A stretch of 64,000 nucleotides of DNA from DATFFO01 sp963772815 (lineage in GTDB: Bacteria > Actinomycetota > Acidimicrobiia > Spongiisociales > ZC4RG35), in assembly GCA_963772815.1 (NCBI GenBank), contig CAVYYV010000005.1:372001-436000 (forward strand), written 5' to 3'. This document shows, one piece after another, positions 1-9,982 of this stretch. The position numbers were made by a program, and so were the translations under genes. How positions within the stretch are numbered: position 1 is the stretch's first letter; every line of letters starts with the position of its first letter. Under the pieces are notes generated by a model. The model was not told the DNA's origin. It did no database searches and saw nothing but the letters and a program-made list of their open reading frames with translations.

Positions 1-560
1 ACGAACACCCACTCCCGGGGCCTGGAACCACCAGATCCGTGCACCTTCGATGCCCGGATCACCGTTACAGGTCCGGCACTGTCCAACAAGACCTGCTCGG
101 CGGCCACTTTGTTGGCTCCGTATCCGTCCGGAGTCGTGTAATCACCGTCGCCCGGGGCCAGGGTGGGCTGTGTCTCTCTGATCCGATCTGGGAAGTGCGG
201 AGCGGCCGCCGAGTTGACGTGGTTCCCCGCCTCGTCCACATAGACAGCCTTGCTCGAGATCATCACACAGGAGCCGAACCCGGGCAGCAGGGGCAGCAGG
301 GGCAGCAGTCTACGGGCGTCTTCGGCCGTGTAGCACACGCAGTCGACCAGCAGATCGCCTCCGTCGGCAGCTATCTCCCCGAGGCGGTCGGGCTGGCGGG
401 CGTCGGCGGCCGCGAAGATCACCCCAGCCGCGGCCAGGTCGGACGGAAAGTGCGAGGGGTTCCGACCGACTACCCGGACGCTCCATTCCGACTGCACCAG
501 GCGCGTGGCCGTGGCGCGACCGATCGTCCCGGTGCCACCCAGGATCAGGGCCGTGGGCAT
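1..560 (-). CDS. NAD-dependent epimerase/dehydratase (partial, runs off window)
   Basis: Reverse-strand reading frame of 186 visible codons beginning MPTALILGGTGTIGRA; the 3' end lies beyond base 1. The N-terminus carries the Rossmann signature GGTGTIG (residues 8-14), and a YGANK motif near residue 150 fits the YxxxK catalytic pair of extended short-chain dehydrogenases. These enzymes act on nucleotide sugars or related substrates; the substrate cannot be told here. A short 9-bp tandem repeat (about 283-309) encodes LLP repeated three times. It follows clpB on the same strand but is separated from it by a 57-bp terminator-like palindrome, so it is probably a separate transcription unit. Confidence 0.85.
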   Translation of the reverse strand, partial: MPTALILGGTGTIGRATATRLVQSEWSVRVVGRNPSHFPSDLAAAGVIFAAADARQPDRLGEIAADGGDLLVDCVCYTAEDARRLLPLLPLLPGFGSCVMISSKAVYVDEAGNHVNSAAAPHFPDRIRETQPTLAPGDGDYTTPDGYGANKVAAEQVLLDSAGPVTVIRASKVHGSGGSRPREWVF

Positions 561-611
561 GGAGGGAGGCTACCTGGAGGCGTTGCGAACCCGGGCCTTT
601 GGGGGTGGAGT

Positions 612-668
612 CGCATTCTCCCCTGCAAAACGGACCCTCCAGGGTCCCGTTTTGCTGATAAAAACGCG
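612..668 (-). terminator. 57-bp palindromic terminator-like repeat, copy 1
   Basis: Imperfect 57-bp palindrome with CGCG-type ends and a central AAAACGG/CCGTTTT stem around CCCT/AGGG. It starts 15 bases after the clpB stop. Read in the clpB direction it has the same orientation relative to the upstream gene as the copies at 6337-6393 and 6886-6942. I infer a rho-independent terminator; the U-tract is short. Confidence 0.6.
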
Positions 669-683
669 AGAGGGGGGGCCGGG

Positions 684-3251
<2,568 letters not shown>

Positions 3252-3271
3252 TTGATCACTCCATTAGGAAA

Positions 3272-3292
3272 TCTGAGTCCAATCATATCAAG
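3272..3292 (-). promoter_or_regulatory. HAIR-like (HspR) operator upstream of clpB
   Basis: On the clpB strand the sequence reads CTTGATA-N7-ACTCAGA. The actinobacterial HspR operator HAIR is CTTGAGT-N7-ACTCAAG, so each half matches at 5 of 7 positions with the exact 7-base spacer. It ends 20 bases before the clpB start codon, a sensible place for heat-shock repression. No hspR gene is in the window. Confidence 0.6.
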
Positions 3293-3359
3293 GTCGTAGA
3301 GCGGGCGTGTATTCCGAGATTTCCCCGGATTCGCCCAGCGGGCTTCGGGCGTGGCCGGC

Positions 3360-3740
3360 TCAGAGGATCAGGGTGAGCCGGCGGTTGAGAGCATCGAGGA
3401 CGGCCCGGGCCGTGGCCAGAACGGTGTCCCCTCGGCGGATGAGTGCCGAGCCGACGTACACGTCGGGACGCCCCGGCTCGGCCACCTGCACTAGGGCGAT
3501 CGTTACACCGTCTATGGTGGAGGTGCCGACCGCGCTCAGTTCGAAACGGGCCGATCCCGTCACCGACTCCAGGGCCCGAAGGGTGGCCTCTCCCACCACC
3601 CGGGGACGAAGAGCACGATCGGCGGCGCCCTCCGCCCGGCCGTGATGCTCCTTGCCCTCCGCCTCGAGCACCACCGAAACGGCCACGTGATCTCCGAGCT
3701 CCACGTCGACGGAGCGCAACACCGGTCTGTCGAAGTCCAT
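3360..3740 (-). CDS. Hypothetical protein, about 126 residues
   Basis: I do not recognise this family with certainty. The start chosen is the ATG at 3740 (MDFDRPVLRSVDVEL); the frame stays open to 3875, but that extension would run across the start of the mscL remnant on the other strand. The protein is soluble, with alternating beta-type stretches and an ending ATARAVLDALNRRLTLIL, reminiscent of small regulatory or allosteric domains that read HHGRAEG...VVGEATLRAL. No signal peptide or membrane segment is visible. It sits upstream of clpB on the same strand, with about 108 bases between its stop and the clpB start. Confidence 0.55.
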   Translation of the reverse strand: MDFDRPVLRSVDVELGDHVAVSVVLEAEGKEHHGRAEGAADRALRPRVVGEATLRALESVTGSARFELSAVGTSTIDGVTIALVQVAEPGRPDVYVGSALIRRGDTVLATARAVLDALNRRLTLIL

Positions 3741-3812
3741 CGCCCTGACGATAGCCAGCAGATACCGGTGGTAGCCTCGCCAGCACTCGATCGACCCGAA
3801 AGGGAAAGAGCG

Positions 3813-4039
3813 ATGATCAAGGAACTCAAGGAGTTCATCAGGCCACCGGCCTTCCCGCCGGATCAGTGGGAGCATTCATCGGCGCATTGATAGAGTTCAT
3901 CGTCATCGCCTGGGTCCTGTTTCTGGTGGTCAGGGCCTACACCCGCACGCGCCCGGCACCCGAAGAAGCTCCTGAGCCCGGCCCCTCCGAAGAGGTGGTT
4001 CTCCTGACCGAGATCCGCGACAGCCTGTGCCAGGGCTGA
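3813..4039 (+). pseudogene. mscL: Remnant of large-conductance mechanosensitive channel MscL
   Basis: The start looks genuine: a purine-rich ribosome site (AAAGGGAAAGAG) precedes MIKELKEFI, the usual MscL N-terminus. That frame then ends at 3890 without a channel. In a shifted frame from about 3842 the rest reads GAFIGALIEFIVIAWVLFLV (the second transmembrane helix), then a charged linker and EEVVLLTEIRDSL, the classic MscL cytoplasmic tail, ending at TGA 4037-4039. The first transmembrane helix and the periplasmic loop (about 60-70 residues) are missing and the frame is shifted. I read this as a gene with a large internal deletion plus a frameshift, so not a working channel. Confidence 0.75.
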
Positions 4040-4107
4040 AGATCGGGCACCACGAAGACCTGGGTTCGGCACCGGAATCGGGCCGCGTCTCGACCTCGAT
4101 CCAGCGG

Positions 4108-4135
4108 TTGACTACCTGTTGGCGCCTGCTACCGT
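4108..4135 (+). promoter_or_regulatory. Candidate promoter of the padR operon
   Basis: TTGACT at 4108-4113 and TACCGT at 4130-4135 are separated by 16 bases and fit the loose actinobacterial TTGAC-N16-18-TANNNT pattern. The site is about 40 bases before the padR start. This is pattern only. Confidence 0.3.
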
Positions 4136-4176
4136 TCTATGCATGATAGCTGGCAGCCTAAGGTAGGCGACAGCCG

Positions 4177-4530
4177 ATGGTGGACAGTGCCGTGCGACCA
4201 GACCGAGGTACACAGCTCCTCAAAGGCGTGCTCGACATGTGCTTGCTGTCCATCATCGGAGAGGAGCCGTCATATGGATACGAGATGGTGCGAAAACTCC
4301 AGGACCGGGGGCTCAGCCTGGTCAGCGAGGGGTCGATCTACCCCCTGTTGTCGCGTCTGCAGAAGGGCGGTCTCCTCGACGGGTTCCTGGTGCAGTCGTC
4401 AGAGGGCCCGGCCCGCAAGTACTACCGGATCACCGATTCGGGCACGGGTGCTCTGGAAAAGTGGACCCAGGAGTGGAATCGGTTTCGCGACGGCGTCGAG
4501 GACGTGCTGAGGGGTGGGGACGATGACTGA
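4177..4530 (+). CDS. PadR-family transcriptional regulator
   Basis: 117 residues with the PadR winged-helix fold: LLKGVLDMCLLSIIGEEPSYGYEM is the usual helix 1-2 region (about 14-37), followed by SEGSIYPLLSRLQKGGLL, the recognition helix, and the wing PARKYYRITDSG. The C-terminal helix is short, as in small stand-alone PadR proteins. Such proteins are usually repressors of neighbouring membrane genes. It overlaps the next gene through ATGACTGA, so the HAAS-NfeD and SPFH genes downstream are probably co-transcribed and may be its targets. Confidence 0.92.
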   Translation: MVDSAVRPDRGTQLLKGVLDMCLLSIIGEEPSYGYEMVRKLQDRGLSLVSEGSIYPLLSRLQKGGLLDGFLVQSSEGPARKYYRITDSGTGALEKWTQEWNRFRDGVEDVLRGGDDD

Positions 4531-5311
4531 CATCGACGCCCTGGTCGAGGATTGTGCCCGCTACTGGGCCCAGACCGGTGTGCCCCGCGGGGCGGTGCAG
4601 GAAATGACCCTCGAACTGACCAACCATTTATGCGACGCCGAGAATGAGGGCAGGCAGGCCACGGCCGTCATCGGGCCGGACGTGGCCGAGTTCGCCGAGG
4701 CGTGGGCGTTCGAACGTCGACGGGGCCGCCCCCGGGCCAGCTGGGAAGATGTCATGAGCGGTCGAACCGAGAGGGACAAGCGGAAGCGACGCGAGCTCGT
4801 CGCATACGGAGCCGGAGCCGCGGCCCTAGTCGCGGCCGTGGCGGTGATCGGGAAAGGAGCCAACGAAATGGACAACGAGATTTGGCGCTGGCTGTGGACT
4901 GGGCTGGCGGTGGTGATGGCGATCGGCGAGATGTTCACAGCCGGGTTCTTCCTCCTGCCGTTTTCCATTGGAGCTGCTTGCGCGGCCGTCCTCGCCTGGA
5001 TCGGAGTGGGGGTCCTGGCCCAATGGCTGGTCTTCTTCGGCGTGTCGGGGCTCGCCCTGGCCTATCTGCGCCGCTACATCACCCGCCAGGACGAAGGCGA
5101 ACAGCCCCGGGTGGGCGCCAACCGCTGGATCGGCTCCACGGGAGTGGTGCTGGAAGCGATCGACCCGGACACGGCCAGCGGCATGGTGCGGGTCGAGAAC
5201 GAGGAGTGGAGAGCAGCGTCCGAGCACGGGAGCATCATCCCCGCCGGATCGCGAATCCATGTCATCAGAGTGCGCGGAGCCCGACTGGTGGTCGAGCCGT
5301 ATGAGAACTGA
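4523..5311 (+). CDS. HAAS-type membrane domain fused to NfeD-like protein
   Basis: About 262 residues from the ATG at 4523, which overlaps the padR stop. The first 110 residues resemble the HAAS/DUF1700-type proteins that normally follow padR: a short helical head (LVEDCARYWAQTGVPRGAVQ), a basic stretch and one membrane segment (VAYGAGAAALVAAVAVIG). The rest is NfeD-like: membrane helices starting WRWLWTGLAVVMAIGEMFTA and a C-terminal OB-fold (RWIGSTGVVL ... VEPYE). NfeD partners SPFH proteins in membrane microdomain organisation, and an SPFH gene follows. A GGAAAGGAG ribosome site and in-frame ATG at 4868 sit exactly at the junction, so a separate NfeD of about 147 residues may also be made from the same frame. 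Confidence 0.8.
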   Translation: MTDIDALVEDCARYWAQTGVPRGAVQEMTLELTNHLCDAENEGRQATAVIGPDVAEFAEAWAFERRRGRPRASWEDVMSGRTERDKRKRRELVAYGAGAAALVAAVAVIGKGANEMDNEIWRWLWTGLAVVMAIGEMFTAGFFLLPFSIGAACAAVLAWIGVGVLAQWLVFFGVSGLALAYLRRYITRQDEGEQPRVGANRWIGSTGVVLEAIDPDTASGMVRVENEEWRAASEHGSIIPAGSRIHVIRVRGARLVVEPYEN

Positions 5312-5362
5312 ATTCTTCCCACAACTTCATACATTTACGTCGAGAGAGAAAGGTAGGAGGCA

Positions 5363-6334
5363 ATGCCAGCAGTAGTCATCCTGTTCGCGGTCCTGGCGCT
5401 GGCGATCATCCTGATCGCAGCCGCAGGCTTCAGGGTTGTGCGACCCTTCGAGAAGGGCCTGATCGAGTTCCTGGGCCGTTACGAGAAGACGGTCGATTCT
5501 GGGCTGCGATGGGTCATGCCCTTCGTCAAGAGGATCATCAAGGTCGACATGCGTGAGCAGGTGGTCGACGTTCCGCCCCAGGAGGTCATCACCAAGGACA
5601 ACGTGGTCGTAACCGTGGACGCGGTCATCTACTACGAGGCCACAGACCCGGTGAAGCTGAAGTACAACGTGGGCCAGTTCATCCTGGCCGTCACGAAGCT
5701 GGCCCAGACCAACCTCCGTAACGTGGTGGGCGACCTCGACCTCGACGCGGCCCTCACTTCGCGGGAGGTCATCAACGCCAAGCTGCGCCAGATCCTCGAC
5801 GATGCCACCGATAAGTGGGGCGTCCGTGTGGTTCGGGTCGAGATCCAACGCATCGAGCCGCCCGCCGACGTCACCGACGCCATGCACCGCCAGATGAAGG
5901 CGGAGCGGGATCGGCGGGCATTGGTCACCGAGGCCGAGGGCGCCAAGCGGGCCGCCATCCTGCGTGCCGAGGGCGTCAAGGAGTCCCAGGTGCTGGAGGC
6001 GGATGGTCAGGCCGAGGCCATCAAGCGAGTGGCCGATGCCGAGCGCTACCAGAAGGAAACAGTGGCCGAGGGCGAGGGCCGGGCCATCGAGCGGGTCTAC
6101 TCCGCCATCCACACCGGGGATCCCACCCCCGACCTGATCGCCATCCGTTACCTGGAGGCCCTCCAGGGCGTGGCCAACGGGAAGGCGACCAAGATCTTCC
6201 TGCCCCTCGACACCTCAGGAGTTCTTGGCTCGGTGGCCGCCATCAGCGAGCTCTTCAAGGAAGACGGCCAACCCCCCACCACCACCGACGGCGGCTCCGC
6301 GTCCAGCGGCTCGGGTCCCTCCTACGGGGGCTGA
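5363..6334 (+). CDS. SPFH/Band 7 (stomatin-like) membrane protein
   Basis: 323 residues. One N-terminal membrane segment (about 4-22) is followed by the band-7 domain (FRVVRPFEKGLIEFLGRYEK, about 23-190) and an Ala/Glu/Lys-rich coiled coil (MKAERDRRALVTEAEGAKRA, about 175-250) typical of stomatins, then a Gly/Ser/Thr tail. Stomatins oligomerise in the membrane and act with NfeD proteins and membrane proteases in membrane quality control. The ribosome site AGGTAGGAGG precedes the ATG. The preceding gene encodes NfeD, so the pair matches the known conserved neighbourhood. A 57-bp terminator repeat begins 3 bases after the stop. Confidence 0.93.
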   Translation: MPAVVILFAVLALAIILIAAAGFRVVRPFEKGLIEFLGRYEKTVDSGLRWVMPFVKRIIKVDMREQVVDVPPQEVITKDNVVVTVDAVIYYEATDPVKLKYNVGQFILAVTKLAQTNLRNVVGDLDLDAALTSREVINAKLRQILDDATDKWGVRVVRVEIQRIEPPADVTDAMHRQMKAERDRRALVTEAEGAKRAAILRAEGVKESQVLEADGQAEAIKRVADAERYQKETVAEGEGRAIERVYSAIHTGDPTPDLIAIRYLEALQGVANGKATKIFLPLDTSGVLGSVAAISELFKEDGQPPTTTDGGSASSGSGPSYGG

Positions 6335-6336
6335 TC

Positions 6337-6393
6337 CGCGTTTTTATCAGCAAAACGGCCCCTCAGAGGGGCCGTTTTGCAGGGGAGAACGCG
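6337..6393 (+). terminator. 57-bp palindromic terminator-like repeat, copy 2
   Basis: The most regular copy: CGCG ends, GCAAAACGGCCCCT and AGGGGCCGTTTTGC arms around a 2-base centre. It lies between two convergent genes and could end transcription from both sides. Same orientation relative to the upstream (SPFH) gene as the other copies have to theirs. Confidence 0.65.
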
Positions 6394-6414
6394 TCCAGCT
6401 CCCCGCCGACCCGG

Positions 6415-6867
6415 TCAGCGCGAGCTCCCCTCGGTCAGCATCTCCACCGTCTGGCCAATTCGCCGCGCCCGCGTCTCGTCCCGCTTGGCGTCGGTGATCC
6501 ACTCCACATACTCCCGCTGGTGGGTGTAGGAGAGCCCATCGAAGTGCTTCCCCGCCTCAGGGGCGGCAGCCAAGGCCTGGGCCAGGTCCTGGGGAACCTC
6601 TACTTCACGTGGGTCGAGATCCAGTTCAACCACGACATCGACCACCTCGCCGGCCTCGACCGCGGCCGCCTCTCGATTGGCGCGGGATAGGGGCAGGAAA
6701 AAGCCCCCGCGATAGGGAGCGATGGTGCTGCGATAGGTGTGGCCTCCCACGGTTACCTTGACTGGCGGACGCTTTCCCGACCCGAGTTGCTCCACCACTT
6801 CTTCGGGCACCCGGATGCCTGTGGCGGTCTTGCCGCTCAACTCGATCTCCGCCTCGAAACGCTCCAT
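6415..6867 (-). CDS. DUF1905 / YdeI-type (OmdA-like) protein
   Basis: 150 residues. The N-terminal half (MERFEAEIELSGKTATGIRV to about residue 80) is a DUF1905 beta-barrel-like domain, and the C-terminal half (LSYTHQREYVEWITDAKR ... ETRARRI) is the YdeI/OmpD-associated helical domain. The fused form is common in actinobacteria. The biochemical role is not established; some relatives are called bacteriocin-protection or OmdA proteins. It is soluble with no signal peptide. It is a lone gene, bounded on both sides by copies of the 57-bp palindrome. Confidence 0.85.
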   Translation of the reverse strand: MERFEAEIELSGKTATGIRVPEEVVEQLGSGKRPPVKVTVGGHTYRSTIAPYRGGFFLPLSRANREAAAVEAGEVVDVVVELDLDPREVEVPQDLAQALAAAPEAGKHFDGLSYTHQREYVEWITDAKRDETRARRIGQTVEMLTEGSSR

Positions 6868-6885
6868 GCTCGGATCAAGCCTATC

Positions 6886-6942
6886 CGCGTTCTCCCCTAC
6901 AAGACGGTCCCTGCAGGGTCCCGTTTTGCTGATAAAGACGCG
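6886..6942 (-). terminator. 57-bp palindromic terminator-like repeat, copy 3
   Basis: Third copy, slightly diverged (AAGACGG in place of AAAACGG), starting 3 bases past the stop of the upstream lipoprotein gene and oriented as the others relative to that gene. Confidence 0.6.
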
Positions 6943-6945
6943 GAA

Positions 6946-7494
6946 TCAACCCGCTACGCGGGTCATCCCGGCCAGGGTCTGTTGGACCTCTTGGGGGGAG
7001 ACGGGGGGATAGAAGACCATGGTGTAGAGGTCGCAGCGGGCGCCGGGGTCGTTGTACCAGGTGACCACCCAGCGGCCGTCCGGGTAGGGGCCGGCCACTG
7101 CCCGAGTGCCGGCGACATCCACCTCTCCCTTCTCGCTTGGGTATTGACTGGGGGGCAGAGTGCCGCGGATCAGGGCAATGGCGGGGTCGCCACCGTGGCC
7201 GACCCAGAGCGTCGTGTTGGTCCCGCCGATTGACGTGAATTCGTCCGGTTCAGCCAGGACGTCCCCGTTGGCGGGGGCCACCTCCGTGGGAAGCGAGCCC
7301 AGCTGATAAGGAGCCGGCGGACAGGGAGGCGGAGGCTCGGTGGTGACGGCGGCAGACGTGGAGGCGGCGACGGTCGAGGGAGGGGTCGACGAAGGCGCCG
7401 CCGACGAGGTCGCGGTGGTCGAGGCTGAGCAAGCTCCAACCAACCCGGTGATGAGGAGCAGGCCGAGAAGGGCGAGAGAAACCCGGGACCGCAC
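6946..7494 (-). CDS. Predicted lipoprotein of unknown function
   Basis: About 182 residues from a GTG at 7494, chosen because the protein then begins with a standard signal (VRSRVSLALLGLLLITGLVG) and lipobox LVGAC. The open frame continues upstream to 7698, but this would overlap the M20 gene and add a non-signal extension. After the lipid-bearing Cys come about 40 residues of Ser/Thr/Ala/Pro linker and then a small globular domain (GRWVVTWYNDPGARCDLYTM) with two or three cysteines. I do not recognise the domain. Likely exported and membrane-anchored. Confidence 0.65.
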   Translation of the reverse strand: MRSRVSLALLGLLLITGLVGACSASTTATSSAAPSSTPPSTVAASTSAAVTTEPPPPCPPAPYQLGSLPTEVAPANGDVLAEPDEFTSIGGTNTTLWVGHGGDPAIALIRGTLPPSQYPSEKGEVDVAGTRAVAGPYPDGRWVVTWYNDPGARCDLYTMVFYPPVSPQEVQQTLAGMTRVAG

Positions 7495-7603
7495 GAGGCG
7501 CGATGGTACCCCCGGCCGCGATTTTGTCGGCGGAGCCCGGGAAAGGCGCCCACCCCGGGGCAGAAGTCGGGGCCGCCGGTTACCGTGACTGAGAGCCTGA
7601 GGA

Positions 7604-8758
7604 GTGATCGAACTGCCCGATAAGAAAGAGATGGCTCGCAGGAGGGTCGCCGAAGCCGCCGCGGACCTGCGCCGGATAAGCCATTGGATGTATGACAACC
7701 CTGAGCTCGCCTACCAGGAGTTCAAGAGCTCGGCTCGCCTGGTCGAATTCCTCCGCGAAGCGAGCTTCGAGATCGAGTACCCGGCTTACGGCCTGGACAC
7801 CGCCTTCGCCGCCCGCCTCGGCACCAGCGGCCCCCACGTGGTGGTGTGTGCCGAGTACGACGCCCTGCCTACGATCGGCCAAGCCTGCGGGCACAACATC
7901 ATCGCCACCGCCGCCCTCGGCGCCGGCTACGCCCTCGCCCCGCTGGTGGACGAGTTGGGAATCCGTCTCACGGTCCTGGGGACTCCGGCGGAAGAGAACT
8001 TCGGAGGCAAGGTGGACCTCATCGAGGCGGGCGCCTTCGACGACGTGCAAGCAGCAATGATGATCCATCCGTCTACGGCTGACGTGGTCGACCCCAACGT
8101 CATCGCCGTCGCCCATCTCGACGTTCACTACCGGGGCAAGGCGGCCCACGCCTCTGCCTATCCCCAGCAGGGAATCAACGCACTGGATGCCGCGGTCCAG
8201 GCCTATGTCAGCGTGTCCACACTCCGCCAGCACATCTACCCCACCGACAAGGTCCACGGCATCATCGCCCAGGGCGGCGATGCTCCCAACGTGATTCCCG
8301 ACTACACACGCTCCTCCTGGTACGTACGCGCTCAAGATCGGGACAGGCTCGACGTGCTACTCCCCAAGGTCACCGCCTGCTTCGAGGGTGCAGCCACCGC
8401 CACAGGCTGTGCACTCGAGGTCGAGAGTGTCGGCCATGTCTACGACGAGCTGACCTCCAACCCAACCATGGTGGAGCTGTTCGCCGCCAACTCTGCCCGG
8501 CTCAACCGACCGATGCTGCGCGGCGACGAGCTGCCTCCCTCCCAGACCGGTTCGACCGACATGGGCAACGTCTCCAAGGTCACGCCGACCATCCATCCCA
8601 TGTTGGGCATCAACTCCGCTCCGGCCGTCAACCACCAGAAGGAGTTCGCCGCCCACACCATCACGCCCGACGGGGACCGGGCCATCACAGATGGGGCATT
8701 GGCCATGGCCTGGACCGTCATCGACCTGGCTGATCAGGATCGCTGGAACGAGCTCTGA
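7604..8758 (+). CDS. M20-family amidohydrolase (AbgB / PM20D2-like)
   Basis: 384 residues from a GTG at 7604 (ATG 7631 is the alternative; neither has a clear ribosome site). The fold is the M20D zinc aminoacylase type: VVVCAEYDALPTIGQACGHN carries the metal-binding Asp/Cys-His region, GTPAEENFGGK the catalytic Glu pair, and HYRGKAAHAS the start of the dimerisation domain, with a late metal His in AVNHQKEFAAHT. It resembles AbgB and PM20D2-type enzymes, which cleave N-acyl or dipeptide-like amides. The exact substrate is not visible. The start lies close to the divergent lipoprotein gene. Confidence 0.88.
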   Translation: MIELPDKKEMARRRVAEAAADLRRISHWMYDNPELAYQEFKSSARLVEFLREASFEIEYPAYGLDTAFAARLGTSGPHVVVCAEYDALPTIGQACGHNIIATAALGAGYALAPLVDELGIRLTVLGTPAEENFGGKVDLIEAGAFDDVQAAMMIHPSTADVVDPNVIAVAHLDVHYRGKAAHASAYPQQGINALDAAVQAYVSVSTLRQHIYPTDKVHGIIAQGGDAPNVIPDYTRSSWYVRAQDRDRLDVLLPKVTACFEGAATATGCALEVESVGHVYDELTSNPTMVELFAANSARLNRPMLRGDELPPSQTGSTDMGNVSKVTPTIHPMLGINSAPAVNHQKEFAAHTITPDGDRAITDGALAMAWTVIDLADQDRWNEL

Positions 8759-8817
8759 CCCGGAGTCTCGAACAGATGACTGCCTGAAAATCGCGTTCTC
8801 GGCCACAATTGGGGTCT

Positions 8818-9954
8818 GTGCACATAGGGTCGAAGCTGAGAATGGCAGTCGTGACGGCCGGAGGCGTCCTCCTCGGGCTGTCCATCTTCGTTCTCACTGG
8901 CCCCGCCAGCGGGTCCTTGGCCGATGCCACGGCCACGACCCTTGCCACCACCCCGACATCCCCCACCACCGCGACATCCCCCACCACCGCGACATCCCCC
9001 ACCACCGCGACATCCCCCACCACCACCGCGACATCACCCACCACCACCGCGACTTCCCCGACCGCCACGACTACAACCCGGCCCCCGCGGGGGACGCTTG
9101 TGATCGACGCCGTTGGCGACGTCACCACCAGCACCAGCTACATCCCCGCTCTGACCGAGAAGGGCCTCGGCTACGCCTGGACCGGGGTCAAGGGCCTTTT
9201 CACACGCGACGACCTCACCCTGGTCAACCTGGAGTGCACTCCGTCCCGCCTGGGCGAGCCCCTGGACAAGGAATTCGTGTTCCGTTGTGACCTCGACTCG
9301 CTCCCGGTGATGAAGGCTGCCGGCGTCGACGTCGCCAACATGGCCAACAATCACAGCCAGGACTATGGCAAGAAGGCTCTCCGCGATGGTTGGAGCAACG
9401 TGGCCGAGGCCGGACTGTCTCCGGTTGGCGTGGGCGCCGACGCCGCCCAGGCTGCCACCCCGGCCCTGTTCGACATCGATGGATGGAGAGTGGCGGTATT
9501 GGGCTTCGGGGGGGTAGTTCCCAGCCCCAGCTGGATCGCCACCGCCGACCGGGCCGGTATGGCCGACGGTGACGACGGTGATTCCATGGCGGCGGCGGTC
9601 CGCGCCGCCGCCGACCAGGCGGATCTGGTCGTAGTGATGATCCACTGGGGAGTGGAGCTGCAGACCGAGCCCACCGAGGGTGACCGAATACTCGCTAAGA
9701 AGATGATCGACGCCGGCGCCGACATGATCTTCGGTCATCACTCGCATCGGCTGCAGCCCCTCCAGGAAGTGGAAGGGGTCCCGGTGGCCTGGAGCCTCGG
9801 CAACTTCGTTTGGCCCAACTTCTCCGTGGCGGGGTCCACTACTGCCGTCGCCCGGGTCATCGTTTCCCCCGACGGGACCACTCAGTCCTGCCTCTTGCCG
9901 GTGTTCATCTCCGCCCCCGGCCACCCCGAACTGACAGGAGATGCCGACTGTTGA
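8818..9954 (+). CDS. CapA-like (poly-gamma-glutamate synthesis type) surface protein
   Basis: About 378 residues. GTG 8818 is preferred because it has GGGG upstream and gives a signal with Lys and Arg before the hydrophobic core; TTG 8809 and ATG 8842 are alternatives. A Thr/Ser/Pro linker built from near-perfect 18-bp DNA repeats follows. The CapA metallophosphatase-like domain starts near residue 90: VIDAVGDV, LVNLECT, MANNHSQDYG, MIHWGVELQ and FGHHSHRLQP are its hallmark blocks. The domain is found in capsule-associated exported proteins; what this one acts on is unknown. The PQQ-propeller gene overlaps its 3' end by a few bases or follows within 30, so the two may be one unit. Confidence 0.88.
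   Translation: MHIGSKLRMAVVTAGGVLLGLSIFVLTGPASGSLADATATTLATTPTSPTTATSPTTATSPTTATSPTTTATSPTTTATSPTATTTTRPPRGTLVIDAVGDVTTSTSYIPALTEKGLGYAWTGVKGLFTRDDLTLVNLECTPSRLGEPLDKEFVFRCDLDSLPVMKAAGVDVANMANNHSQDYGKKALRDGWSNVAEAGLSPVGVGADAAQAATPALFDIDGWRVAVLGFGGVVPSPSWIATADRAGMADGDDGDSMAAAVRAAADQADLVVVMIHWGVELQTEPTEGDRILAKKMIDAGADMIFGHHSHRLQPLQEVEGVPVAWSLGNFVWPNFSVAGSTTAVARVIVSPDGTTQSCLLPVFISAPGHPELTGDADC
8953..9060 (+). repeat. 18-21 bp tandem repeat inside capA-like gene
   Basis: Four near-identical 18-bp units (ACATCCCCCACCACCGCG) followed by two 21-bp variants, encoding TSPTTA-type repeats in the linker. Such arrays can change copy number without changing frame. Confidence 0.85.
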
Positions 9955-9982
9955 GGCCGGTGGACGCCATCATTGGTTCGCC

